Notes: generated from the sequence alone by a model not told the origin. Positions 10,727 through 22,348 are shown, numbered from the stretch's first letter. The stretch: 64,000 nt of DNA from Reticulitermes speratus (GCA_021186555.1 JAJKFL010000005.1:27592635-27656634), one strand, 5' to 3'. Made by a program: numbers and translations.

Positions 10727-11800
10727 ATGAACGTCAATCTCGATACCATATGGCTTTACGCTCCAGCCACCGTAAATTCGAGAAATCTAATGTATACACT
10801 TGATAAGGACAAATGTACCTCCGAGTGGTTTGGCTGTGGTGATGAGGACGAAAACCCGAACCTTCTTACAGGGAATCGAAACTGTGCATCCAGTCAATCA
10901 GATGGTCATTTTACTGACCTACCACAAATCGGTTACCTCTACTCCAGTATTGCCTAATATGTATTTAAAAAGAACAGCGTTGTCAGACCTTAAAAAATCC
11001 GAAACTGAGCCTTCCAATTAAAGATATACAATTTATTCCGCGAGCTATATATGCGACTGTACAATTTCCAAACAAAAATTAAGAATATTTAATTTCTATT
11101 AACGACACAGATCTGAGACGACCTCTCTGATGATAACTGCTATAAACAAATCAATACTGCCGAATAACAGCACGTAATTCATAGAACCTTACAATAATAG
11201 TCAAATAATCCATAAACACAACCACATCTGACACATTGAATCTGGAAAGAATATGTTTCAAATTAGTATATGCCTAAAGAGAAACCGAAATACAACACGA
11301 ACTGTTTCAAGAAGAGCGAGAGACATAGACATGTCGAATGTATTTAGCTGTGACTGTAGCGTTCATCTGGCTGGCCTCCACAGCTGTTTCGTCAGGGGTA
11401 TCTCACTGGCAACACTGTCCCACAAGCTTTGGCAACGCCGAGATGAACAAAGGCCCCAAAGCTATTCTTGCTCTCTCTTTCTCGCATTCTGTGGATCCCT
11501 TTTCAGCTCTCCTTTTCCACTAAACCACTTCTCTCTTTCTATCCCCCCGCCCTACCGAACTTGAACAGAATTCATGCAAGGGAAAGGACTCCACCCCAAC
11601 AGCGATTCTAGGACTTTCTGAACACCCTTCTGAGGGATTCCCTTCTTTTCCCGACCCAGTCCTTTTTTATGTAATGCCTTTAACAAGCAAGTTTTCCGGC
11701 CATACGGCGGTAACATAAGGCAGACAAAGAACCATACACAATCACTGCAGCGGCGAAGTGGATATTCGTCCGGTGAAAAGTAACAAAAATCTAGGACACA
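10727..11800. other. Unassigned sequence upstream of the CpG-rich patch
   Basis: Overlapping short plus-strand open frames (up to 103 codons at 11253-11564) show no recognisable domain, and their codon content does not stand out. A pyrimidine-rich run occurs near 11465-11555. I see no repeat boundary. Confidence 0.3.
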
Positions 11801-11864
11801 TTAAAATACCAAAAACACACAAACGTCACTCACAGAACCATATGACACTTGTACACAGTTTTAC

Positions 11865-12100
11865 CTGGTCTCCATGTTCGCGGTGAAGAGGTGGAGATGT
11901 AAGAGTGTGGCGGGCGGATAAAGAGTCCAGAAGCCAACGACATGCGGGCAGAAGCAGTAGTAACACGATGCTGGGTGCCACCACCAGCGAGTTGAGGACG
12001 GTGTCGGCGGTGGAGACGACGATAACTTTGGTAACCAGTACACAGTACAAGAGCCTGATGGCATGACTCGACGCACTCAGACACCAGCCATCCGCCTGCC
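11865..12100 (-). other. Possible first exon of a host gene, minus strand (weak)
   Basis: The minus strand here is GC- and CpG-richer than its surroundings. One frame is open throughout 11826-12164 and encodes a strongly hydrophobic run ('LLYCVLVTKVIVV' and later 'VVAPSIVLLLLLPACRWLL') that could be one or two membrane segments. At 11865/11864 the reading CAG|GTAAAA would make a good splice donor. Against this, the hydrophobic frame has no ATG, while the ATG that is present (about 12061) opens a different, unconvincing frame. I do not recognise the product. It could also be a non-coding first exon or a chance frame in GC-rich DNA. Confidence 0.25.
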
Positions 12101-12109
12101 TGTTCTGCT

Positions 12110-12375
12110 CGGCACTCCGCCCGTCCCTAACCTCACTCCGCCAGTCAGCCTTACGGCTCTGCAACGAATGCTGCTATTGGCCGTTGGGATCCCCACGGGG
12201 AAAGAACGAACCAATTGCAACACGTGTAACGTATCGGTCGAATGTGTTTGAGTCGCGCGCCGATATTCGCCTCGCACAGTCCCCGAAAGCCGACCTCTGA
12301 TTGGTTGAAAGACCCGCGTAATGATTAGAGCCAATAGTAAGTATTGATCCATTTTCCGTGCCGTTCCATGCACTC
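12110..12375 (-). promoter_or_regulatory. Possible CCAAT-box, CpG-rich promoter region
   Basis: Four CCAAT or inverted CCAAT pentamers lie close together (12176-12180, 12211-12215, 12300-12304, 12331-12335). CpG-rich segments occur between them (for example 'gtcgcgcgccgatattcgcc' near 12252). No TATA box is obvious at a sensible distance. Clustered CCAAT boxes in a CpG-rich patch fit an insect housekeeping-type promoter that might drive the candidate exon just below it on the minus strand. No transcript data are available, so this stays an inference. Confidence 0.3.
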
Positions 12376-12798
12376 GTTCTCAGAGGAGAAACTGCATCTC
12401 ACTAGGGGAGATTGTGATACGGGGCAGAAATGAATATAGACGGAATGGATGTTCCGAGGGGTGGGGTTATATGCAAATTAGGTTGTGACGAAGCAAAACA
12501 CCGACTTTCCTATCTCAAAAAATTATACAACATCGCTCATTCACATTCTGTGCCAAAGTTACTCAGCTGCTTAAAACAATTTAACAACATTCTGTGTATG
12601 TATGGGTATTTAATGGTATTTCTGTATTACGAAGTGTAAACAATATTTAAAATTAATTTATTACCACACAACATTTTCAATCCTGTGTAAACAAAACCAT
12701 TAATTATCCATCACGTGCAACATAAAACCGAAACTTCTGTTTGCTGCTTACTACCTAATAGAGGACATTCACAGACATTACGAAATTTACTTCGTAAA

Positions 12799-13085
12799 AG
12801 GTAAAGTTGTCCTTGTGCACCATGGTGAAGTAAAGGGTAGTGGAGGTATAGCTTCACTCACTGTGAACCTCGTCACTGGATCAAGGAGTGGTAAGCTTCA
12901 TGCCCCGGCCACCTTACCCCCGGGAAAGAGTGCTCCTGTACCTACTGAATATGAGGCTGGGTGGGCGCCAGAGCGGGCCTAAATGCTTCAGAGTAGAAAA
13001 GAATCTCTTTCCCATGACAGAAACTGAACCTAGATTCTCCAGTCATCGAGCCCGTAGCCAAGTTAGTATAACGACTACACACTTT
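12799..13085 (-). mobile_element. SINE-A copy, minus strand
   Basis: The full block order of SINE-A is present. On the plus strand it starts with 'ggtaaagttgtcc' (tail), then 'tggaggtatagcttcactcac', 'ccttacccccgggaaagag', 'gaggctgggtgggcgcc' and 'gaatctctttccc', and ends with a degraded tRNA head (box B complement 'ctgaacctagattct', box A complement near 13060-13080). Divergence is moderate. Confidence 0.75.
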
Positions 13086-13254
13086 TGCCAGTATGTACGC
13101 TAACCACACCTGAAAGTATGTCGATATAGTTTCTGGAAGTGATTCCAATCCTCATTCACTACTTGTAGTTTAGTTACACGACTAATTTATTTCAGTGTTA
13201 TGCCTTCTTTAACGTTTTTGCTACTACACAGAATGAGAACAAATGATCTTCAAG

Positions 13255-13410
13255 ATTATCATTTTTATTGTAAAGCAATCACGTCAGATACGATGTCTGA
13301 ATATTCAGACACTAAATTACACTCATTCGAAATGTAGACAGTTATAGTTCAATGTCTGAATGTTCGGTCGTTGTATCTCACATGACTGCTTTACAATAAA
13401 AATAATTTGT
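13255..13410. mobile_element. Foldback (long inverted repeat) element, about 155 bp
   Basis: The left arm (about 13258-13318) and right arm (about 13342-13408) are imperfect inverted copies of about 60 bp, both starting 'atttttattgtaaagca' and both containing a 'cattcagaca/tattcagaca' block. The loop is only about 23 bp. It has no coding capacity. It fits a MITE or foldback; the superfamily cannot be told because no clear target duplication is visible. Confidence 0.6.
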
Positions 13411-14515
13411 GCTCACCCTGTATGTTGTAACACTGACAAAGAAAGCAACCATTCTGCTTGAGGAACGGACACCTCCACTTGCCTCGCATAAGACTTCCAG
13501 TATGACACCACATCATAGACTGCACAGCAGTGGGTTAACTGTTGATTTCAATTTGCAGCAAGATGATAAGCCTATCGATTTGGAACATTTGAGTGCTTGT
13601 CGTTATTGCAAGTATTACGATCAGCAACACTACTACACTCAGTTATGTGATTATACGCCAACACGTGGAAAGTATAGACCTATACCTAGCAAGGGCCCAG
13701 TACGGCCAAAACAGTCACAATAACCAGACAGCTGTTTCTTGTATGTCTAGATGGAGGCGGCAGCACACAGCGAAGACTCGCCTCAATGTGATATTGTAGA
13801 CCTGCACGTGCGAGTTGGGTCGATACATGCATGCCTCTTCTACACACCCTACGTCTGGCAAACATCATTCTGTTGGTGTCGAACAAAAGAATGGTGAGGA
13901 AAAACATTACGATTAAAATATGTGACTATCATATTCATACTTTTTTCATTTATTAACGGGGTTTGCATTTGCTCTAATTATGTAGCATCGCAATACAGAA
14001 CATTTACTGAATAAGACAAGAAAGGTTATACTGCACGATGCACACAGACACGCCAGCGGCACAGTTTTCAGTTTATTACACTTATCTGAGGTCTGTTTAT
14101 TCATGAAAGACCTTAGGCACAATGGACTTTGTGGATTAATGCGGCCTAAAATCGGAAATGCCCGACGACGTTCCGTTAAAGTCACTCACACCAAATTAAA
14201 AGAAATGTGTGCACAGATATAGTCGCAGATACTACGTAACAGACAAACGGACGGACAGCCGGACAGACGCGACTTCCACATAAGCAGTTCATTTTCTGCG
14301 TTATAAAGAACGCCTAATCATGCGACTGGATGTGGAAGAAGATAATCGTGGCCTAGTCTGAGATACTCGGGTGGAATTAGCAAGAACAACGAATCTTCAG
14401 TCAGAACAGCCGTTATCCGGACTGAGGTTTAAACATGGGACCTCAAGGATACAACGGCTTCGGATTCAAGTCACAAAGGAAAGCATACGAATAACGAAAG
14501 ATCTGAGTCTGTCAT
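13409..14515. other. Unassigned, with a possible family F/G-type tail near 14.15-14.33 kb
   Basis: The region has only chance frames. At 14225-14330 the run 'acagacaaacggacggacagccggacagacgcg' followed by 'ttctgcgttataaagaacgcctaatcatg' resembles the 3' end of an old interspersed repeat family. Similar 'ggacagacagac' tails occur at 2.38, 29.82 and 49.33 kb. No boundary is resolved. Confidence 0.35.
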
Positions 14516-14519
14516 AGCG

Positions 14520-14627
14520 GTTTTGATGAAGATTCAAGTCTTGTGGAATGCTACGCTGTGTTCACTGGTAAACAGCAACCGACGTTTCGGAGGAGCCTCC
14601 ATCTTCAGCGCCAAGCATTCAAAGTGG
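14520..14627 (-). repeat. Family S repeat copy, minus strand
   Basis: Read on the minus strand: 'tgaagatggaggctcctccgaaacgtcggttgctgtttaccag' and then a segment equivalent to 'acagcgtagcattccacaagact'. This is the diagnostic core of family S (gaagatggaggc..ttcctccgaaacgtcggt..taccagac..), which recurs more than a dozen times in the window. Confidence 0.6.
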
Positions 14628-15099
14628 TGTGTGTGTGTACACATACATCACTGACGTCGAGGTACCTTGATAACAGCAATCATTTTAATAATATTTTAAT
14701 AACACTTTAATAGGATAACAGACTACACTAAATTCTTCAAACATGCACTACATTACGTTCGCTTCAGTTCTACGTTATACACAAATTACTCTCACAGTCA
14801 CACATGCAAACCTCTGATACTTCCACTTGTATTACACTGAAGTCCTTGGTAATGGCCCGGATGGGACATTAACATGTTGGAGATATACTGAAGGTACTTG
14901 GGTAGACCCAACAGCAGTGCACAATTTTCGTCTAATGAAAGTGCTCTTATATTTACGACCGCAATTACAGGACTATACTTTCCACGGATCGTACTACATC
15001 TCAGGGACAGCAATCATGACCTAACTTCACCGCTACAAATAAAAAACGGAGAACTCATTACCTACACGATACGGGGCCCATTTTCCACTTACTCATTAA

Positions 15100-15350
15100 T
15101 TTTCCGCCCTTTACTGAACCTAACTGTTCATTACCGTGTTCACAAGAGTCTACTGGATCCCATTCTGAGTCATGGTAGATGAATTTACTCCACAACCCAA
15201 TTCCCTATTTCATTACGTACCAACACCACTTTACTCCCATCTACACCTAGTTCTCGGAAGTAGTCTTTCCCTCATGTTTTCATACCGAAATCCTGTCCCA
15301 TACCTGCAATGTACACTCTGAACACCTCCACGACAGAAACACGCACGCAG
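15100..15350 (-). mobile_element. Old LINE 3' relic, minus strand
   Basis: Blocks 'ttcattaccgtgttcacaagagtctactggatcccattctgagtcat' and 'tttccctcatgttttcataccgaaatcctgt' align in order with the 3' ends of the 5.5 and 24.9 kb LINE copies. It is heavily mutated and truncated at both ends, with no target duplication. Confidence 0.5.
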
Positions 15351-15554
15351 TCAGCACGTGTGTCCGGTCGGTTTAACGCCCGTGCAGTAAGAGAGCAGGT
15401 TTGCAGGGTTTGAGACCCATCAAGGACATGAAACATAAGGTTTTAATGGCAGTGAACATTCTTATTGTACTCCTCTGGGCAATGATACCGTATGGTCTGA
15501 TAGCTATTTACCAACGTTTCAGAAAAAAAAATACTACCTTTACCGTCAGATAGG

Positions 15555-15632
15555 AAGTGAACAGAGACAGCAGGCTCCTCCGAGGTTGGGGCCTATCTAA
15601 AAAATACGCGGCATCACATTGTACAGTGCGTT
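15555..15632 (+). repeat. Family S fragment, plus strand
   Basis: The segment 'cagcaggctcctccgaggttggggcctatctaaaaaatacgcggcatcaca' keeps the family S order (gcag..tcctccga..acgt/ggttgg..ctat cta..a.tac..gg.gtcac). It is short and diverged. Confidence 0.45.
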
Positions 15633-16670
15633 GTTAGATTTTGGCGGGTGAAGAACCTACCGGAATTGGCGGAGGGGTCTACCGTGTACGTGTCTACCGT
15701 GTTTTGTTTCGCCAGTCAGTCCCGCTTACTTCCTTGTCGGTACTGCCAGCAGCAATTAACAGACTAGTGTCAAGTGAGCAGAGTGAGTTTTATGTCACGT
15801 GGGTTATTGCACCGATATGTTCGAAATGGTATTCTTCGACGGAAAGAGGGCAAACGCGGAAGATTCTTCTGAATGGGTAAAATTTTATAAGATAGACACG
15901 CAGGAAGCAACAGGGCAAGTGCTCAGGCGTTACAGAAAACAGCTGCTAAGTGTTCAAACGAGGGCGGAAGAGGAAACTACATTTTCCGAAGAGATAATCT
16001 GAAGAATTCTAAGACAGAAAAAAAACCACGAAGAGAGACGGACACGCAACATGCCGAAACGTGCGACACCCATGGATTATTTCCATAAACGCGTCATTCG
16101 GTGTACAATGCGGCGCGCACAGTTTCCAAAAACTTCCATTAAGCAACTTCTGTCTGGGTTTCAAAACTGGCTCCTAAAGCTGGCGAGAATGTATGTTGCG
16201 ATTTCACTGCCGTTTGTAACTACCAAAGAGTATCTGAGCGAGAAATCATTTTTATCGTACACTTAATTGAAAATCAAACACAGAAACAGACTCAATGCGG
16301 CACATAAACTGAGACTATATATTTGTCAACTGTACCTGACTTTAATAGGGCTGTGCCGATCACAACAAGCACAACAATCACATTAAAATAATACTGTGTC
16401 CACCAAACAGCAGTTTCCGCTCCCGCGTTCATCGTATTTAAGAAGCGCCGATTTTAGACTAAAGCTATTTGTGAGTGCATAAAAAATTCTGGACTGAAAC
16501 ACGTTCAACGTACTTCACTGTAAACAGTATAAACACATTTGGAGTTCTAAGTTATTAAAGTTATTACTTAAAAGTGTCACTGTTCTTCTACTGTAGGTGA
16601 ATAAAACATTTAATATGGTACGTGCAGTGCAAGAGAGTAAAAGCCAAAGACAGCGGAGAAATTCTGGCAT
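15633..16670 (+). other. Unassigned, several short plus-strand frames
   Basis: Open frames of 79, 67 and 71 codons (15641-15880, 15799-16002, 16051-16266) lie one after another on the plus strand and the DNA has more CpG than its neighbours. I do not recognise any family in them, they share no consistent frame, and no convincing splice sites link them. They could be relics of a coding element, but I cannot support a gene call. Confidence 0.25.
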
Positions 16671-16996
16671 CGCTAGCCGTCAATGGATGCCCCTCAAATG
16701 GGATCGCGCGGTGCCTTAGTTCGGAATTTGCCCTATATTTTTATTGTTTTCCAACTAAACCCATGCTTGAAGTCATATACTGGTGAGAACAAAAATAACT
16801 CTATTGTGGTTCGTAATCGCTTGGAACCATCTCCCAAATCACGGCACGCAAAACTAACACACACAACTACTCCGAAATATTGTCAGTGGTTTCAAGAGAT
16901 GAAGTGGGTTCGTGGTACGTACAAGGTTAGCAGACACTCTAATAGGCACACGGACAGTGTAACTGTTATTGTAAGGACATCTTTAACTCCTAAGAC

Positions 16997-17163
16997 CAGG
17001 GGTGAGCAAGTCCCGGGCGCCAGGTCACCTGGACGACTAAATTCTGTATAACAGCGCGTAATACTTGTGGGTCCTCACAGTATGGAACTTGCTTCATGTC
17101 ACTCACCAGGCTCCTATAATTTTTAGGTGGCTCCTAGGGTTTTAGAAAATTTGTTCACCCCTA
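16997..17163. mobile_element. hAT-like MITE 2 (167 bp)
   Basis: The left end is 'caggggtgagcaa'. The right end read inward on the other strand is 'taggggtgaacaa', so 11 of 13 positions match. It is flanked by 'cctaagac' (16989-16996) and 'cttaagac' (17164-17171), 8 bp with one mismatch, as expected for hAT. The interior is non-coding. Confidence 0.75.
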
Positions 17164-17171
17164 CTTAAGAC

Positions 17172-17835
17172 GAAACACGTTATCTAATTCTAATCCCCAA
17201 AGAAAAAGGCAAAGAAAGAATTCGGACAATGCCTTCATCTGATATTGGAATAGTACCTAAAGGGACACCAGACTGTGTCCAAGTACAGTTATGATCACCA
17301 AGGTAGCAGATTCTGTTCTTGTTCACCACACCTCACATTCTCCTTGACGACTTTTAAATCCCAGTATGCAGCCAGCGTAAGTGAAACCTTGAACGAAGAG
17401 GTGTATTGTCTGTGAATTTCACCATGACAACCGGGTGTTCTGGCGGTTAAGGTCACCACTCACGTCGTCATACAACACATCAGAAACGAAACCGCACTTC
17501 TCAACGACATTTACACCAATTTATTTCTGGACCCCTGTTCCTGAGTAATAAATAATACTGTGGTTAGCACATCCAGAACCAAAGCACTGGACACAATCCT
17601 GAAACAGTCCTCACATCAACCAGTCTGTCGAAGAGACATTTTAATATTATACTCCCATTTTCGTCTAAAGTCGTCTCGCTTGCCGCACTGCCAAAAGTCT
17701 CTAGCAACCCCCTGCTACCTCAACCTTCCTTCAAATAAACTGCATCTCACACCAGAGCAAATTAACTTGCAAAACACTGTTTTGTACACCCTGATCTTCA
17801 GCGTTTTGGAACACGAGTGGATGAAAATTTTAGAA
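17172..17835. other. Unassigned, no gene seen
   Basis: The 144-codon frame that overlaps this stretch (from 17560) is prolonged by the AAT microsatellite, which reads as a poly-Asn run. It has no domain signal and starts at a near-cognate codon. I see no repeat boundary. Confidence 0.3.
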
Positions 17836-17840
17836 CAGAT

Positions 17841-17841
17841 A

Positions 17842-17888
<47 letters not shown>
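17841..17888 (+). repeat. (AAT)n microsatellite
   Basis: About 16 uninterrupted AAT units. It produces poly-Asn or poly-Leu/Ile frames on the two strands; neither is a gene. Confidence 0.97.
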
Positions 17889-17889
<1 letters not shown>

Positions 17890-18144
17890 TGCGACGATTG
17901 CAGATTTGTTCTCGTTTTCGAGTGGTGCAGTACACCAAGTGCATCCCTTCGCCTCAAAAGCCGCCAAAAGTTACAGTTACGAAATTCGAGTTAAAAGACA
18001 AATATTTACGCTATGCATTTACATCTAATACTCAATTATCGGCAATTATAAAAAGTAGCCTACGTCACAATTCCATTTCACATCCGAAAAGACCCGACCT
18101 CACAAAATTAGCAACATAACCCAGGTGTTCAACGTACATATCTG

Positions 18145-18215
18145 AACAGCTAACACGTCTGCCTTCTAACAAAGAAGTACTGGGTTCGAGTCTACAGCTA
18201 TTATAACTCAGACCT
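18145..18215 (+). other. tRNA-like segment, possible SINE head
   Basis: A box A-like 'agctaacacgtctgcc' and a box B-like 'gggttcgagtct' occur at tRNA-like spacing. The flanking sequence does not form a clear acceptor stem, and no SINE body from families A-D follows. It is either a different SINE family or a tRNA relic. Confidence 0.35.
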
Positions 18216-18814
18216 TGTGTGGTTATCCTTAGTGCATCCACAGAAATGTCCGCACAGCACCATCAGATAGGCTACAGCCATCTTTTCTCAAAATTTTTTT
18301 TCGGTTCAATGTACATAAATCGCCTGCTTCATTTATACCAAAATAACCTTCACCTGATACAACACAGTTAAACAAAATCACGTATACATCACTAAAGTGT
18401 GTCAAGTTTGAGCTTTTGTATGGGCTGGTGATATAAAGAAGTCCAATCATTAGATAAGGGGCAGGTAGGCAGGCAGGCCACACGATCTTGAAGCAGAATG
18501 ACCTTCAACCTGACCAACAAAACCCTCCGGCATTCCCTTCTTACACCGAAACCGATGACCGAATCCAAGGTAACCATCAGTCAGCTACAGAGTTGCTGCC
18601 CAATTGTTTGATTCACAGACATTTATGAATAGATTCCTGCAATGGCAGTCACGATATACCTGGCTGGGACACCTGGAGTCCCTGTGCAAGTTTACACGCT
18701 TTTTACACTGCCATATTTACATTATATTTGCAACGGAAATTCTACATAATTAAGATTCATAAAAGACATCAACGTTACCGGAAGACACTAACTGAATACA
18801 CTATTATTTATGGA

Positions 18815-19215
18815 GAAAAATGCACGGTGTCATAACCCAGACGACTAGAATCTACACCTTACATACGTGATCACAAATTCCAGAAATGCTTGCCATTATT
18901 CGCTCCAAAAACTATTATCAGCCCCTATACTCTCCACAAAGCTGAAGACAGGCATACAGCACAACAGTTCTGTCAAATGTTTTCATGATCACAAGCATGG
19001 TCTCTTACTCTGTGGGAACAATATAAAGTACAGGCGAAGACTGCTGCTTTCTTCGAGGTAACGCCGTGTAGACTGCTAGTGTGTACTGACGAATACAGTC
19101 CCCTAATTACGAAGGAAGCGAGTTCCTCTGAAACGTCGGTATGTATCTACCAGCCATCAGGCGTCACATCGCTCTTCACTGACACCACCGTGGAAGCCAT
19201 CAACGTCGCATGAAA
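18815..19215 (+). repeat. Family S copies, plus strand (two fragments)
   Basis: The first fragment, about 18815-18855, has 'cacggtgtcataacccagacgac'. A better one, about 19100-19215, has 'gttcctctgaaacgtcggtatgtatctaccagccatcaggcgtcacat'. Both match the diagnostic family S order. The sequence between them is unassigned. Confidence 0.5.
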
Positions 19216-20780
19216 CACAGATGTTTCACAACAAAGTACCAACAATATATTTTGACACATTAAGGATATTATGAAGGAAGTTTACAGAGAGGCTTGCAGG
19301 CCTATATAGAGCGTTCTGGTAGGGAACCTAGGTACAATTCGGCTACTTCGAGGATCGAGGAGATGGATGATAACACTAAGATTGGTTTTACAAAGTTTGT
19401 TAACATGGGACGCACATCTTGTCCAAAGCCTGATTTAGAGTCAGCGGTGTTAAAAGTTCAGTATGATGGCATATGAATGATGAAATGGCTCAGTGGTGGC
19501 TTATGTTCACACAACATCCTGGAACTTCGCTGAAGGAGCCGAATAAATTAGCGAGAATGCTCGTTGGGTCACAGAACCATGATATGTGAACCCCGGATTC
19601 CCTCCAGTTTACGAAGCTGGAGACGGCGACTTTAAAAGCATAAACATACACAATGATGAGCTTCGTAATTTGGATTACTCACAGACTGATTAAAAAATGC
19701 ATGAGAATACAGAAAATCGCACCTGAGGTACTTAATGATTTTTACTTCTCCTATCGTTACTGATTAAACGTACGAAGAGCAGATGTCAGATATGTAGCAC
19801 GCATGGAATACATTTTAATGGAAACCTTAATGAAAGAGAAAACACTGGTCGCCTAAGCCTTGACCTGAAGACAATATTAAAATGGGTCTTAGAGAACATG
19901 ATGAAAGGTTTGAGGTTAGCCCGACCAACAGACCCAACAGAGTACGTTTCCCGATTTTGTTGTCAAATGGTGTTTGGTTTGGAAAAAAACAACAACAATG
20001 GACAACGTCCACAATATCACTCGAAATATGGATTCATGTGGCACAGGATAAGGCCCAGTGGTTGGCTTATGTAAGCACGGTAACGGATACTGGGGCTCCT
20101 TGGCAGACAATTTCCAACACAAACTGGTCAAGAAAGTCTGACACATGACGTTAGTTAACAGACCGCTGAGGTGCGCTGGGGGTGGGAGGGGGAGGGCACT
20201 GCATTATCTTGCATGACTCCGTGTGTCGTGCTAGGGCTTCCATCTTGATAAGAGTATAAATAAAATGGCCTTCTTCAGTTTGCGTGATGAGGCCACAAGC
20301 CGCCTCTGCAGGCTTCGAGACGTTACTGTTCCAGTGTTTATCCAGCAAAAGGAATTATGAATTGTGTTTGCCTTTGTGTCAGGATTTACATTTTTACGTT
20401 TTCAGGATGTAGAGATAAGAATATTTTGGGTCACGGTCGGGTCTGGAATGGAGGGAGGTCTTTTGGGCAGACAAATGAACCCACACAGGGGGAGAGGGAC
20501 CGGAATCCGTCCTTCTATCTGTTGAGGTTTAGGAAAATGTCTGGGGGCTGCTTTCCTTTTATTTCCCTGAAAGAGTGTCAGAAGACCGTGGTACGAGAGA
20601 GGCAGAACGAGAGAGAGTGAGAGAAACATAAACAAAAAGCTACAGTGTCGTAATATGATTTACCACATAACATGACATTACTAGAAGATTCTTCGCCTTT
20701 GTGTGACGATTCTTGTACGTCTGTATCTCAAAGAGTACGTAAGCTGTATGAGTGTTTTTTTGGGGGGAGGGGGCTATTTT
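19216..20780. other. Unassigned stretch
   Basis: Only short chance frames occur (up to 88 codons). A G-rich patch lies at 20169-20196, and a purine-rich 'agagagg..gagagagtgagagaaac' lies near 20595-20630. I recognise no gene and no clear element boundary. Confidence 0.3.
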
Positions 20781-20784
20781 TGCA

Positions 20785-20915
20785 GCGATGATTGCAGACG
20801 GGTCTTGAATAGTATACCAAGGAACCATTCTACCCGGAAAATGGTGGCAGCAGGTTCCTCGGAAATGCCGCTGATCGGCATTTTCAATACCATGCGATCT
20901 CGACTATCGACTACT
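20785..20915 (+). repeat. Family S fragment, plus strand
   Basis: 'aaaatggtggcagcaggttcctcggaaatgccgctgat' keeps the 'atggaggcagcaggttcctccgaaacgtcggt' order of family S. It is preceded by a segment that looks like the inverted end ('gggtcttgaatagtataccaaggaacc'), hinting at an inverted pair as seen at 33 and 35 kb. Confidence 0.4.
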
Positions 20916-21639
20916 GCGATATCGGTTCTCATCCGCAGACCTACCGGGAAATAGCCGGTTCCAACTTTGGATAGAGCATCAGTTATCCTGACTGCGTTTC
21001 TTCCAACCTAATGACGAAATACTGGCTTCAAACAGGCCACAACTTCTTAGTTCCACGTCCCTTACAATTCAACGTACATAAGTACCTCACCTCATTCGAC
21101 CCCATCTCACCTAAATTCTAAAGTCGCAACAGAGCCCTTAAAGCGAGGAACATAAAAACGCTATTCATCGCCAAGTTTTCCGTGTTTGCCAGGCTCATTT
21201 TTGTAACAACTATCAGAAACCTAAAATTCCGCCACATGTGTACAAATTCTCTTCCCATCCACGTCTACATTGCAAAGATTAGTGAGGTTAACGCTCTTGA
21301 GTGAAATAAACACTGCTCAATGGCTGCCTTGCCTGATATTCTTCCTACCTGCTGACGACGCGGTGGCCGAAACCCATAAATACACTCTGTGGCCAAAAAA
21401 AAACACTGTCTCTTGAATGTTAAAAAGTAGGCAGTATTGGTACGTATAGTAACTACTGTGTCTTCAGCGGTCAAACTGATCACGACGTACAAGTCGGAGC
21501 ATTAACATTACCTTCACCTTTTCTATAGGCCTACATCTTCATAAAGTTATCTCAACACTCTTGACGTTTCATTTCAGTTGTATAATGTTCAGACGTTATG
21601 ACTGTTAGAAATAACTGAAAATATAGTCACGATAGTGTT

Positions 21640-21725
21640 ATCCTGAAGATGGAGGCAGTAGGATCATCCGGAACGACCAAACTATACGACGTCCAGCCCA
21701 GAATACCGTAATCCTTATACTTCTT
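21640..21725 (+). repeat. Family S copy, plus strand
   Basis: 'cctgaagatggaggcagtaggatcatccggaacgacc..ctatacgacgtccagcccagaataccgtaat' aligns in order with the family S core and 3' end. It is diverged and has no target duplication. Confidence 0.5.
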
Positions 21726-21982
21726 ACTGCTAACAAAACAGGCTTCCTGCTTCATTTAAATTTCCATAAAGGTAACAGAAACAACCCTTTAAAACAACAT
21801 AATAACTCACGTGATATACAGGGACTCATTTAAAAGACCCAACCCTTCTTTTTGCCGCATGCCTATTCCCGATATTATGCCGTGACCCTTTTAATATTAT
21901 AGCTATGCTATAAACGGTGAGAACCTCCTTACCGCCTTCATGGTTACTATTTCTGCTGACCTCTGAGCCCCGTGGAGTGGAC

Positions 21983-22010
21983 GGGGGGGGGGGGGGGGGG
22001 GGGGGGGGGG
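21983..22010 (+). repeat. G28 homopolymer
   Basis: 28 consecutive guanines. It sits inside a chance frame that reads as poly-Gly on the plus strand and poly-Pro on the minus strand. A run this long may be wrong in length because of sequencing, and it could form a G-quadruplex. Confidence 0.9.
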
Positions 22011-22348
22011 TAGACGCTCGGACTGCCGAAGGTTTGGTCAGTAGTTCTAGGCATAGGTTCGACCCGTATGTTCTTTGTGTAGGGCACCGATTCTCAACCG
22101 TTTGCATCTTGCGTCACACCGGTCACTTTGTCAAAAAAAAAAAAAAAAAAACTGCGGTCCCACTACACTAAAAACAAAGCCCCCTCTTTTTCTACGAAGT
22201 CTTTTCTGACAGGTATGTACCTTCTAATATTACAATAATTATCAACTGAAATTATTTACGAGACCTCATTACTTTGCACGTACTTCAAGTAAAGTTACGT
22301 AACGTAGATTTGTCGCAGTGCGTAATTAGACACCGTGCCATGAAGGCA

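Noticed and set aside
11826-12164. 112-codon minus-strand frame as a confirmed membrane protein gene
   Set aside because: There is no ATG in this frame and no recognisable family. I kept it only as a weak candidate exon.
15641-16266. Three successive short frames that could be exons
   Set aside because: The frames do not agree, I found no convincing splice sites between them, and no family was recognised.
17560-17994. 144-codon frame with poly-Asn
   Set aside because: The frame is carried by the (AAT)n microsatellite at 17841-17888. The rest shows no protein features.
21826-22171. Frames with poly-Gly or poly-Pro near 22.0 kb
   Set aside because: They are produced by the G28 homopolymer, not by selection on a protein.
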